From a virus, in the IMG/VR virus record IMGVR_UViG_3300044635_000579, positions 1-24,134 of that record: DNA of 24,134 nucleotides; one strand, given 5' to 3'. A model generated the notes under the pieces. That model was not told the origin of the DNA and did no database searches. It worked only from the letters and a program-made list of their open reading frames with translations. Both the position numbers and the translations under genes were made by a program. This document shows, piece after piece, positions 12,609-19,200 of the stretch (its first letter is position 1; every line of letters starts with the position of its first letter).

Positions 12609-12892
12609 AGCCACCGAGCATCCTGCGCGAAGCCGAAGAGATCATCTCGGCGGACCGCGAGCGCACGCATGGTCGCCCCGAGGAGAACCTCGCGAACATC
12701 GCGACGATGTGGGATGCGTGGTGTCGCGTGTCACGCGACGCGCAGATGACGCCGCATGACGTGGCGATCATGATGGCACTGCTGAAAATCGCGCGCACGC
12801 AGACCGGCACATACAATCGCGACGACTACGTCGATGCGGCGGGCTACATCGCGCTGGCTCATCGTCTTGCGGCGGCGGGCCACGAGGAATGA
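12605..12892 (+). CDS. DUF6378-family protein
   Basis: A 95-residue protein matching the DUF6378 pattern end to end: ILREAEEIISADRERTHGRPEENLANIATMWDAW, then MTPHDVAIMMALLKIARTQTG, then DDYVDAAGYIALAHRLA. The family is widespread in phages. The E/D-rich helices and conserved D-N...DAAGY motif recall the MazG-like nucleotide pyrophosphohydrolase fold, but activity is not established. AGGAGAG precedes the ATG, and the gene overlaps both neighbours by ATGA within the recombination module. Confidence 0.82.
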   Translation: MKPPSILREAEEIISADRERTHGRPEENLANIATMWDAWCRVSRDAQMTPHDVAIMMALLKIARTQTGTYNRDDYVDAAGYIALAHRLAAAGHEE

Positions 12893-13254
12893 TGCGGTCG
12901 GTGCGACTGATCCTCCACGGCGAGCCGGCGAGCAAGGCGAACAGCCGCCGCCTCGTCACGATCCGTGGTCAGGCGCGGCTCATCAAATCGCAGAAAGCAC
13001 TCGACTACGTCGCGGCGGTCAAGGCCACCTATCCACCGCTTGTGCCGCTGCTGGAGGGCGACCTTCGCATGACGGCGGATGTCTACTACGCATCGCGGCG
13101 TCCTGATCTCGACGTCTCGCTGATACTGGACGCCCTCCAGGATATCGTCTACCGTAACGACCGCCAGGTGCGCGAGATGCACCTCTATCACCACCTCGAC
13201 CGCGAGAACCCTCGCGCCGAGATAACCCTTGAGGAGATGCACGATGACCAATGA
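12889..13254 (+). CDS. rusA: RusA-family Holliday-junction resolvase
   Basis: A 121-residue protein of typical RusA length. It begins with the family's GEPASKANSRRLV motif (11-23), has IKSQKALDY (32-40), then SRRPDLDVSLILDALQDIVY with D73 and D75, and NDRQVREMHL with D91. These aspartates match the three acidic metal-binding residues of RusA. RusA dimers cut Holliday junctions symmetrically, which in phages resolves branched replication or recombination intermediates before packaging. Coupled to DUF6378 by ATGA and overlapping the GapR gene by 11 bases. Confidence 0.92.
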   Translation: MMRSVRLILHGEPASKANSRRLVTIRGQARLIKSQKALDYVAAVKATYPPLVPLLEGDLRMTADVYYASRRPDLDVSLILDALQDIVYRNDRQVREMHLYHHLDRENPRAEITLEEMHDDQ

Positions 13255-13492
13255 CGATCTGTCCCGTTTCGCCGACCGGATCGAAATGGCGATCCAGGGC
13301 ATTGAGGATGCGCGCGAAGATCTAGCGGCGATCAAGGCCGAAGCGACGGCGGCGGGCTACGACGGCGGCGCGCTGGTCAAGGTCGTGGAGATGCGGCATT
13401 CCGAGAAACGCCGACAGAAGGAAGAAGCACGCCTCGCGCTGGTCCGGCTCTACGCCGACCGGCTGGGCGTGCAGCTGCGCCTCGACATCTGA
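13244..13492 (+). CDS. GapR / DUF2312-family DNA-binding protein
   Basis: An 82-residue helical protein that follows the DUF2312 pattern: LSRFADRIEMAIQGIEDARED, then IKAEATAAGYDGGALVKVVEMRH, then EEARLALVRLYADRLGV. Caulobacter GapR, the founding member, is a nucleoid-associated protein that binds overtwisted DNA ahead of replication forks as a dimer of coiled-coil helices. The AEA...GYD...L.KVV.MR core is conserved here. GGAG eight bases upstream supports the ATG at 13244. Next to RusA it may help replication of supercoiled phage DNA or imitate the host protein; that is inference. Confidence 0.84.
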   Translation: MTNDDLSRFADRIEMAIQGIEDAREDLAAIKAEATAAGYDGGALVKVVEMRHSEKRRQKEEARLALVRLYADRLGVQLRLDI

Positions 13493-13518
13493 CAAGACGG
13501 GCCGAGGCTCCTCCCTGC

Positions 13519-13538
13519 GCGCGGCCGGCGGGCCGCGC
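13519..13538. terminator. GC-only hairpin after the GapR-like gene
   Basis: GCGCGGCC (13519-13526) and GGCCGCGC (13531-13538) form a perfect 8-bp stem with a GGCG loop, 26 bases after the stop at 13492. There is no T-tract. It may mark the end of the first plus-strand transcript or stabilise its 3' end. The rest of the 154-base gap to 13647 shows only the ribosome site GAGGA before the next ATG. Confidence 0.4.
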
Positions 13539-13646
13539 CTCCCAAGCGGTCCAGCGTGCTTCAGCGCGTCAACGCCTCCCTCGGCTTACCATGCAAAGGG
13601 CGATGGCTGCTCCCGCCACCTTATCAACCCGTATCGAGGACACATC

Positions 13647-14390
13647 ATGTCAGGCTTGCTTCTCCACCGTATCCCGCACGTTTCCGCGTCGTCCCTCAAC
13701 CTGTTCGCCGCCGAACCGGCGCTCTGGGTGATGGAGCGTCTGGTCGGAAAGAAGGGCCGCGTCGGTCCCGCCGCGCATGTCGGCACCGCCGTCGAGGCGG
13801 GCGTCGAGTCGGCGCTGCTCGGGCGCGCGAACAATATTGAGGCCGCATCGGCACTCGCAGCGGCGCGCTACGACGAACTCTGCGACGACGTTGACGCACG
13901 CGCGAAGATCGACTCCATGCTGCGCCAGGCATGGAGCGCGCTTGCGCCCTACGGACAGCCGGATGTCCCCGAGGACGGTCGGCAGCACCGCGTCGAGGTG
14001 GCGCTCGATGGCGTGCCGGTGCCGTGCATCGGATACACCGATTTCGTGTTTCACCAGCACGGCTGCATCATCGACTTGAAGACGTCCAGCACGCTCCCCT
14101 CCTCCATCAAAGTCGCCCACGCGCGACAGGGCGCGGTGTACGCGCGAGCGTTCTCGAACTACTCGATGCGCTTCGCCTACTGCACCCCGAAGAAATCCGC
14201 CGTCTACATCCTGGAGAACCCGGCGGATCATCTCGCGGCGCTGGCAAACATCGCGCGGCGGCTCGACACGTTTCTTTCGGTGTCGGCAGACCCGCAGGAG
14301 CTCGCCGCAATCGTCTGCCCCGATTACGACAGTTTCTATTGGAGCGATGCCCAGACCCGTGCGAATGGGCTGGCCCTATTCGGCTTCTGA
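13647..14390 (+). CDS. PD-(D/E)XK nuclease of the RecB/Cas4 type
   Basis: A 247-residue protein with the motif series of RecB-family nucleases: SASSLNLF.AEPALWVMERL at 13-32, HVGTAVEAGVE (44-54, with the motif I His), RVEVAL (115-120), GYTDFVF with D132, IIDLKTSS with D143 and K145, and QGAVYARAF (Q161..Y165). This order is typical of single-domain exonucleases used in phage recombination, for example with an SSB or annealing protein. An SSB-like gene follows directly. GAGGA precedes the ATG. It carries no four-Cys Fe-S cluster of the Cas4 kind. A 5'-3' or 3'-5' polarity cannot be told. Confidence 0.86.
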   Translation: MSGLLLHRIPHVSASSLNLFAAEPALWVMERLVGKKGRVGPAAHVGTAVEAGVESALLGRANNIEAASALAAARYDELCDDVDARAKIDSMLRQAWSALAPYGQPDVPEDGRQHRVEVALDGVPVPCIGYTDFVFHQHGCIIDLKTSSTLPSSIKVAHARQGAVYARAFSNYSMRFAYCTPKKSAVYILENPADHLAALANIARRLDTFLSVSADPQELAAIVCPDYDSFYWSDAQTRANGLALFGF

Positions 14391-14400
14391 GCCGATCCGC

Positions 14401-14417
14401 GACTGACGGTATCAGTC
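14401..14417. promoter_or_regulatory. Small inverted repeat before the SSB-like gene
   Basis: GACTGA (14401-14406) and TCAGTC (14412-14417) are exact reverse complements around CGGTA, ten bases after the nuclease stop and 33 bases before the next ATG. It could be a leader hairpin or a protein-binding site. Short enough to be chance. Confidence 0.3.
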
Positions 14418-14449
14418 AGGTCAACTGCACACGCAAAAGGAAAACGGAA

Positions 14450-15115
14450 ATGGCTCTCGGTATCCCCACCAACCAGAACCGCACACCCATCGTCAAATAC
14501 GACGCCCGCGCGGGCCGGTGGTTCCGCGTCGATGGCAAGGACAGCGTTGTCGATATCTCCAACGGCTTCGCCGCCGTGTTCGACTTGGCCCAGATCGACA
14601 TCGGCTGGGCGCTGTTTGCCGCTGGCGCGCCGCCCTCGACCTCGTTCGCGCGCGTTCCCGCGCCGATGCCGCCGCAGCCGAGCCCCGATCACAAGCGGTC
14701 GGTCCGGCTCATGCTCAAGCTGTCGAAGACCGCCGGCGGCGATGTCCGCGAGGTACTGACCCAGGCGGGCATCGTCCAGGCGGCGATTGACGCGCTCCAC
14801 GACGCCTACATGGCCGCGCCCGAGGCGAAGGAGGGCAAGCTGCCGGTGGTGGCATGCCCGAGCACCGAGGCCGTCGTTCAGGCGATGGGCAACGGCGCGA
14901 AATCGACCAACTACAAGCCCGTCCTCCAGATCGTCAACTGGGTGCCGCGTCCGGCGGATCTGCCGCTGACCTCGGGGCCGGTTCCGGTCGCTGTCGCTGG
15001 TCCTGCGCCGGTCGCCGCGCCGCCGTCCACCGGTTCGACGGTCGCCGCGCCGCCGCAGCCGAAGGCGGCTCCGGTGCCGCCGCCTCCCGCGCTCGGTGAC
15101 GACACCGAGTTCTGA
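14450..15115 (+). CDS. SSB-like protein with Pro/Ala-rich linker and acidic C-terminal tip
   Basis: A 221-residue protein. The N-terminal domain (1-165) contains PIVKYDARAGRWFRVDG, DISNGFAAVFDLAQIDIGW and a C-terminal YKPVLQIVNWVPRP. A long Pro/Ala/Val linker (about 168-213) follows, and the chain ends in GDDTEF. A flexible linker with an acidic tip ending in Phe is the hallmark of bacterial SSB proteins, whose tip recruits replication and repair partners. The conserved FDL...GW and W.PRP features are shared by phage proteins of unnamed function that sit before primase-helicase genes. Single-strand DNA binding is inferred from tail architecture and neighbours, not from a recognised OB-fold. 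AAGGA precedes the ATG. Confidence 0.68.
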   Translation: MALGIPTNQNRTPIVKYDARAGRWFRVDGKDSVVDISNGFAAVFDLAQIDIGWALFAAGAPPSTSFARVPAPMPPQPSPDHKRSVRLMLKLSKTAGGDVREVLTQAGIVQAAIDALHDAYMAAPEAKEGKLPVVACPSTEAVVQAMGNGAKSTNYKPVLQIVNWVPRPADLPLTSGPVPVAVAGPAPVAAPPSTGSTVAAPPQPKAAPVPPPPALGDDTEF

Positions 15116-15148
15116 TATCGAGATCCGCGCGGCCCTCCCCGCGCTGGT

Positions 15149-15223
15149 GCCGGTGTCGCCTACCGGCGGGCAAAGTGGCGAGCGAGCCGGGGCGACATCC
15201 CCGGCATCGGTCTGCCCAGACCG
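15149..15223. promoter_or_regulatory. Cluster of three hairpins in the leader of the primase-helicase gene
   Basis: Three perfect stems follow one another: GCCGGT/ACCGGC (15149-15154, 15162-15167), GCCGGGG/CCCCGGC (15186-15192, 15199-15205) and CGGTCT/AGACCG (15208-15213, 15218-15223). The last ends just before AGGAGG. They fill most of the 122 bases between two genes and could be an RNA leader that controls translation, a protein-binding region, or part of an origin. Confidence 0.42.
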
Positions 15224-15237
15224 GACAGGAGGCACGC

Positions 15238-17376
15238 ATGACACCGACACCGCAGACGCCGCTCGAAGCGGCGCTCGATTACTACGACCGGGGGCTGATG
15301 CCGATCCCGGTGCATCGCGTCATCGCGCATCGTGAAGGCAAGCCGATCTGCTCCTGCGGCGCGCGCGATGGCTGCGCGAGCCCAGGAAAGCACCCGACGA
15401 TGGCATGGTCGCAGTTCCAGAAGCGCCGCCCTCCTCGCGAGGAGGTGGCCGAGTGGTGGTCGGGCGACCGGGCGCGATACGGCGTCGGCATTCTGACGGG
15501 TTCGGCCAGCGGCAACATCTTCGTCCTCGACGTCGATGTCGGCCCAGGCAAGGACGGCGACGATAGCCTCCGCGCGCTCCAGCTGGCTCATGACGATCTG
15601 CCCGAGACCGCCGAGGTCAAGACCGGCGGCGGCGGGCTCCATCTATACTTCCGCGCGCCACCTGGCGTCGCCGTGGTGCGGAACAGCGCGAGCAAGCTCG
15701 GACCCGGTCTCGACATCCGAGGCGAGGGCGGCTTTGTGGTCGCGCCGCCGTCCTTCCATGCCTCGGGCCAGCCTTACGTCTGGTCCTGGACCAACACGCT
15801 GGCCGAAGGCATCGCGGATGCGCCGGCATGGCTGCTCGATCTGGTCCGCGCCGAGCCGGTGATCGGGGCGACGCCGCGAGATCGGGTTGCGTCGTCGCCG
15901 CCTGTAGCGTCTCCGGTCGGTGCCGGAAGCCTCGGGGTGCTGCCGCCGCCGGTGGAGGACGGGCGCGAGGAGTACATGCGCGACACCGTCTTCGCGGTCG
16001 CGCTGGAGTTGACCGGCCAGCATGGCGCGTGGCCTACCGCCGAGGAGGTCTACGAGATAGCCTGGCCGCAGTTCCTGCGGCGCGTCGATCTCTCGAGGCC
16101 AGGACGGATCAGCCGCGACAACGCCGAGCAGGAGATGAGGGCGAAGTGCGCGCAGATCGCCGCCAAGGCCGAAAGCGGCGGGCTGGGGCGGCTGGAGGAT
16201 GTCGTCGCGGCCTACCAGAGCAAGCGACGCGAACAGCCGCGCCAGGGGCCGGGAAATCGGCAGGAGGAGGCGGCGGGGGAGGCTCGGCAGGAACAGGCCC
16301 AGACGCCGCGACCGCCGACGCACTTCCCGCTCGTCTACTCTGACGAGATTCACGCGGGCGACGCCGCGCTCGACTTCGTCGAGGGGCTGTTGGTCGAGGG
16401 CGGGATGTCGGTCTGGTACGGCGACAGCAATGTGGGCAAGACATTCGCCCTCCTCGACGTCGCCATCCATGTCGCCCTCGGGCGTCCGTGGCGCGGGCGC
16501 GAGGTCGATCAAGGCGCGGTGGTCTATTGCGCGCTGGAGGGTATCGCCGGCATCAGGAACCGTATCGCCGCCTGGCTCAAGCACTACGGGATCACGCCGG
16601 ATCGCCGCGCTCTGCCTCTGGTGGTCATCCCCTCGGCCATCAACATGCTCGATCCCCAGGCCGATGTGCCGGGGCTGATCCAGTCGGTTCAAGCCGCCGA
16701 GGCTGAACTCGGACGGTCAGTGAAGATGCTCTGCCTCGACACGCTCAGTCGCGCGCTGGCCGGCGGGAACGAGAACTCTCCCGAGGACATGGGCGCGCTG
16801 GTCCGGTCATCGGACCTCGTCCGGCAGACCACCGGATCGCACCTAGCCTATGTCCACCATTCGGGAAAAGACACTGCCAAGGGCGCGCGCGGGCATTCGC
16901 TGCTCCGCGCGGCCACCGACACCGAGATCGAGATCAGCCGCGCTGAAGGATCGGAGGTCTCGGTGATGCGGGTGACAAAGCAGCGCGAGCTTGAGAGCGG
17001 TGACGACGTGGCCTTCCGGCTGGAGGTCGTCACCCTCGGGGTCAACCGTAGGGGCAAGCCGCTGACCAGCTGCGTCGCGGTCGAGGCTGATGCGCCGCCG
17101 GAACCCGAGCGGCGTGGTCGCATCAGCGGAGCACCGGCAATCGCGAGGCAAGCCCTTGAGGCATGCCTAGCCGAGAGCGGGACAAGGACGACGCGGAGCA
17201 ATGTCCCGCCGAATGTCCCGGTTGTCCCGGTCGAGATGTGGAGGCGCAAGGCATACGAAATTGGCATCTCAACAGGCGACGCCGAGGCAAAGAAGAAGGC
17301 GTTCCAAAGGGCCACCGTAAGTCTCGTCAGTGCCAAAATCGCCGCAATCAGCGATGACGTGGCGTGGCTATGTTGA
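15238..17376 (+). CDS. Primase-polymerase / RepA-type helicase fusion
   Basis: A 712-residue replication protein. The N-terminal bifunctional primase-polymerase domain (about 1-200) has GKHPTMAW, GILTGSASGNIFVLDVDV with D98 and D100, the metal-binding pair, and KTGGGGLHLYFRAP. A helical linker (about 240-360) leads to a RecA-like helicase domain of the RepA/AAA_25 kind, with Walker A GDSNVGKT (395-402), Walker B MLCLDTLSRA ending near D501, and YVHHSGKD, a sensor-like motif. Such fusions prime and unwind at phage and plasmid origins. AGGAGG is seven bases before the ATG. The C-terminal stretch NVPPNVPVVPV is encoded by repeats of the iteron-like CGGGACA motif seen right after the gene. Confidence 0.9.
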   Translation: MTPTPQTPLEAALDYYDRGLMPIPVHRVIAHREGKPICSCGARDGCASPGKHPTMAWSQFQKRRPPREEVAEWWSGDRARYGVGILTGSASGNIFVLDVDVGPGKDGDDSLRALQLAHDDLPETAEVKTGGGGLHLYFRAPPGVAVVRNSASKLGPGLDIRGEGGFVVAPPSFHASGQPYVWSWTNTLAEGIADAPAWLLDLVRAEPVIGATPRDRVASSPPVASPVGAGSLGVLPPPVEDGREEYMRDTVFAVALELTGQHGAWPTAEEVYEIAWPQFLRRVDLSRPGRISRDNAEQEMRAKCAQIAAKAESGGLGRLEDVVAAYQSKRREQPRQGPGNRQEEAAGEARQEQAQTPRPPTHFPLVYSDEIHAGDAALDFVEGLLVEGGMSVWYGDSNVGKTFALLDVAIHVALGRPWRGREVDQGAVVYCALEGIAGIRNRIAAWLKHYGITPDRRALPLVVIPSAINMLDPQADVPGLIQSVQAAEAELGRSVKMLCLDTLSRALAGGNENSPEDMGALVRSSDLVRQTTGSHLAYVHHSGKDTAKGARGHSLLRAATDTEIEISRAEGSEVSVMRVTKQRELESGDDVAFRLEVVTLGVNRRGKPLTSCVAVEADAPPEPERRGRISGAPAIARQALEACLAESGTRTTRSNVPPNVPVVPVEMWRRKAYEIGISTGDAEAKKKAFQRATVSLVSAKIAAISDDVAWLC
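17178..17229. repeat. CGGGACA repeats inside the 3' end of the primase-helicase gene
   Basis: One direct copy of CGGGACA (17178-17184) and three inverted copies, TGTCCCG (17202-17208, 17214-17220, 17223-17229), lie within the coding sequence and encode the NVPPNVPVVPV stretch. Spacings are 12 and 9 bases. They carry the same core as the intergenic array 150 bases downstream and may belong to one functional region. Confidence 0.65.
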
Positions 17377-17377
17377 C

Positions 17378-17480
17378 CGGGACAAATCGGGACAAATCGG
17401 GACATGTCCCGTTTCGCAAAATGTCCCGTTACCGGGACATATCGGGACATATCCCTTTAGGGATGTCCCGATATGTCCCG
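17378..17480. repeat. Phased iteron-like array, candidate replication origin or operator
   Basis: Nine copies of the 7-mer CGGGACA or its complement fall in 103 bases. Direct: 17378, 17388, 17398, 17433, 17443. Inverted: TGTCCCG at 17405, 17422, 17464, 17474. Copies at 17378/17388/17398, 17433/17443 and 17464/17474 are exactly 10 bases apart, one helical turn, so bound proteins would line up on one face. 17398-17411 is the perfect palindrome CGGGACATGTCCCG. 17433-17456 and 17460-17480 form a large near-perfect inverted repeat about TTTAGGG. The location just after the primase-helicase is typical of origins. Confidence 0.8.
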
Positions 17481-17500
17481 ATGACATTGACGGAGGACAG

Positions 17501-18034
17501 ATGAAGAGCGTTTCTGACTACTCCCTCGCCAAAGCCATCCTCGACGGCGTCGACGAAACCATCGCCGCGTCCGAGCGACGGTGGGGCGCGGACCGCCTCC
17601 GGCTCCTGGTCGCTGACGACCTCCGAGCACGGTGGGACCGTCAGTGGCAGTCCTGGTGTCGGGCGGTCGAGGCCAACGACCTCGGCGGCATCCAGAAGCA
17701 CGGCGCGGCGGTCCGGCGGGCGGTCGCCGCACTCGAGGCGGCAGCGGCCGCTGCCGGGGCCGAGCCGCTTGCGCCGGTGGTCTGGGAGGCGACCTACGAG
17801 GGCCGGGTGATCGCGGTGGCGCGAACGAGTGCCGAGGCGTATGCCGTGGCGACACAGGGGCGGGGCGTCGAAGTCTGGACGCTAGACGAGCTTGTGCGCG
17901 TCGCCCTGCCGAGGACCGCGATGATCGCGGCGGCGAAGGAGGTGTTCCCTGGGGCCGAGGTCGTCTCCTACAAGTCGCCGCCGACTGACTGGGCAAGCGG
18001 TGGCGATCCGCTGCCTGATTTCATGACTGCCTGA
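17501..18034 (+). CDS. Hypothetical protein next to the iteron array
   Basis: A 177-residue protein, MKSVSDYSLAKAILDGVDET..., with helical N-terminal half (DRLRLLVADDLRARWDRQWQSWCRAVEANDLGGIQKHGAAVRRAVAALEAAA as a run of helices, about 30-85) and a mixed C-terminal half (VVWEATYEGRVIAVARTSAEAYAVAT..., VEVWTLDELVRVAL). The start is set by GGAGG five bases before ATG 17501; the frame stays open through the repeat array to 17330, but that is a by-product of the repeats. Family not recognised. Because it follows the array it may be controlled by what binds there, or itself be the binder; no HTH is clear. Confidence 0.68.
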   Translation: MKSVSDYSLAKAILDGVDETIAASERRWGADRLRLLVADDLRARWDRQWQSWCRAVEANDLGGIQKHGAAVRRAVAALEAAAAAAGAEPLAPVVWEATYEGRVIAVARTSAEAYAVATQGRGVEVWTLDELVRVALPRTAMIAAAKEVFPGAEVVSYKSPPTDWASGGDPLPDFMTA

Positions 18035-18037
18035 CGC

Positions 18038-18631
18038 ATGGAGACCGAGAACATGGCCCGAGATGCCGACCGACGCTCAATCCGCCCCAGCGGCCGGAAA
18101 ACCCGCCTTGGCGTCGATCCTGCCGAGCCCGTCATCCCGCCGACCATCGAGCGCGCAAGACACGCCGAGCACGGGATCGAGGTGGCCGAGCCTGAGCGGA
18201 CCGAGCGGGGCGGTGGCAGGGCCTACACCGACGCGCAAGGGCGGGCGTCGAGGCCATGGAGGGTCGTTGATACGCTGGCGGCGATGGAGCGCCTAGGCAC
18301 CATCGACGGCGAGCAGAGGGCGGCGGGCGAGAGGTATCGCGCGCTGTTTGAGATCTCGGGGCGAGCCGGGGCATCAGCGACGCGCATCGAGCCTCGGTCG
18401 GGCGGCGGCGATCAGGCATCGGCGATCGAGCGGCGAGTGGCCGCAGGACGGGCGCTGGCCGAGGCGGCGCAGCTGCTCGGCGGGCCGGGACCGCTGCATA
18501 GCATCGTCGTGGAGATCGTGGGGCTCGGGACGTCCTGCTCGGCCTGGGATCGTGCCCATCGGTGTAGGGAGGGCAGGGCATCGGCCATGCTGGCCGAGGC
18601 GCTGGGCATCCTGGCGAGGGAGTGGCGATGA
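18038..18631 (+). CDS. DUF6456-like protein
   Basis: A 197-residue protein. The segment RPWRVVDTLAAMERLGTIDGEQRAAGERYRALFEIS (about 68-103) and the C-terminal LLGGPGPLHSIVVEIVGLGTSCSAWDRA...ASAMLAEALGILAREW match the layout of DUF6456-like alphaproteobacterial and phage proteins: a helical domain, then a C-terminal HTH-like module. The N-terminal 60 residues are charged and disordered-looking. Start at 18038 has no good ribosome site; an ATG at 18053 (MARDADRR) is an alternative. Likely DNA-binding, perhaps a late regulator before the packaging genes, but that is inference. Confidence 0.65.
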   Translation: METENMARDADRRSIRPSGRKTRLGVDPAEPVIPPTIERARHAEHGIEVAEPERTERGGGRAYTDAQGRASRPWRVVDTLAAMERLGTIDGEQRAAGERYRALFEISGRAGASATRIEPRSGGGDQASAIERRVAAGRALAEAAQLLGGPGPLHSIVVEIVGLGTSCSAWDRAHRCREGRASAMLAEALGILAREWR

Positions 18632-18705
18632 CCAAGACGGCACGCTTGACCCGGCGGCGGCGACACCCTACCCTATCCGGTATGATGCGCGAGGCGCGCC
18701 GATGA
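18628..18705 (+). CDS. Possible 25-residue bridging peptide
   Basis: ATG 18628 overlaps the DUF6456-like stop by ATGA, and the frame ends at 18705 where its stop overlaps the HNH start by ATGA. The peptide, MTKTARLTRRRRHPTLSGMM..., is strongly basic. The double overlap suggests that ribosomes reinitiate across it, so it may be a coupling element rather than a functional peptide. Confidence 0.4.
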   Translation: MTKTARLTRRRRHPTLSGMMREARR

Positions 18706-19013
18706 AGACGGTGGGCCAGCCCCTACGAGGGCAAGCGCGACGGACCCTGACGACGGTGGTCGAGGGTCGAGATAGCTACTACGACAGCGTCGAGCACCGG
18801 GCCTGGAGCCGCGAGGTACTGCGCCGCGCGGCCGGGATGTGCGCCAGCTGCGGCGCGCTAGATCGGCGACTGGTCGCGGACCACCGCGTTGAGATCCGCG
18901 ATGGCGGCTCGAGGACGGACCCTGGCAACGGGCAAGCCCTATGCTCGCCCTGCCACGGTCGAAAGACGGCGGCGACGAGAACAAAGCGGCACTCAAGCGT
19001 TAACGTCGGTTGA
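18702..19013 (+). CDS. HNH endonuclease
   Basis: A 103-residue protein with a complete HNH/zinc motif: CASC (47-50), ADHRVEI with D60-H61, the central N76 in GNGQALC, and CSPCH (81-85), followed by a basic C-terminus. The Cys pairs hold a structural zinc and the His/Asn residues bind the catalytic metal in this family. HNH proteins beside the terminase genes of HK97-type cos phages assist terminase in cutting the packaging site, and that is the likely role here. The gene ends just before a non-coding G-rich segment and TerS. Confidence 0.85.
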   Translation: MKTVGQPLRGQARRTLTTVVEGRDSYYDSVEHRAWSREVLRRAAGMCASCGALDRRLVADHRVEIRDGGSRTDPGNGQALCSPCHGRKTAATRTKRHSSVNVG

Positions 19014-19200
19014 AAGCGACCCGAAACAGGCGTTTAACTGGCCCTTTCTGCCTATGGGGTAGGGGGTGTTAATGTTTGGGGCCTGGGGACGCGCAATGCA
19101 CAGGGGGCCACCCAGAGACTTTTCCGCCTGGGTAGAGGTTAACGCCAGGCGCTGTAGGGCCAAAACAGGCGATATTTTCAACATTTCGGAGCGAAAACAC
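19014..19200. other. 187-base non-coding segment, candidate packaging (cos/pac) region
   Basis: No convincing gene is present between the HNH stop and the TerS ATG. It holds four G-runs close together, GGGG 19056-19059, GGGGG 19062-19066, GGGG 19078-19081, GGGG 19085-19088, plus another at 19103-19107. AAACAGGCG occurs twice, near 19024 and 19172, and GGCGTTTAAC near 19029 is almost inverted in GTTAACGCC near 19138. Non-coding DNA between HNH and TerS is the usual place for cos in HK97-type phages. GGAG about ten bases upstream serves TerS. Confidence 0.45.

Noticed and set aside
15643-16692. 349-codon minus-strand frame within the primase-helicase
   Set aside because: Antisense to conserved primase and Walker motifs; Arg/Asp-rich translation without recognisable features.
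17378-17480. CRISPR array
   Set aside because: Units are 7-10 bases in both orientations with no 25-40 base repeats or unique spacers.
17330-17500. Upstream extension of the 17501 gene through the repeat array
   Set aside because: GGAGG lies just before ATG 17501, and the extension only reflects translated repeats (VP/CP patterns).
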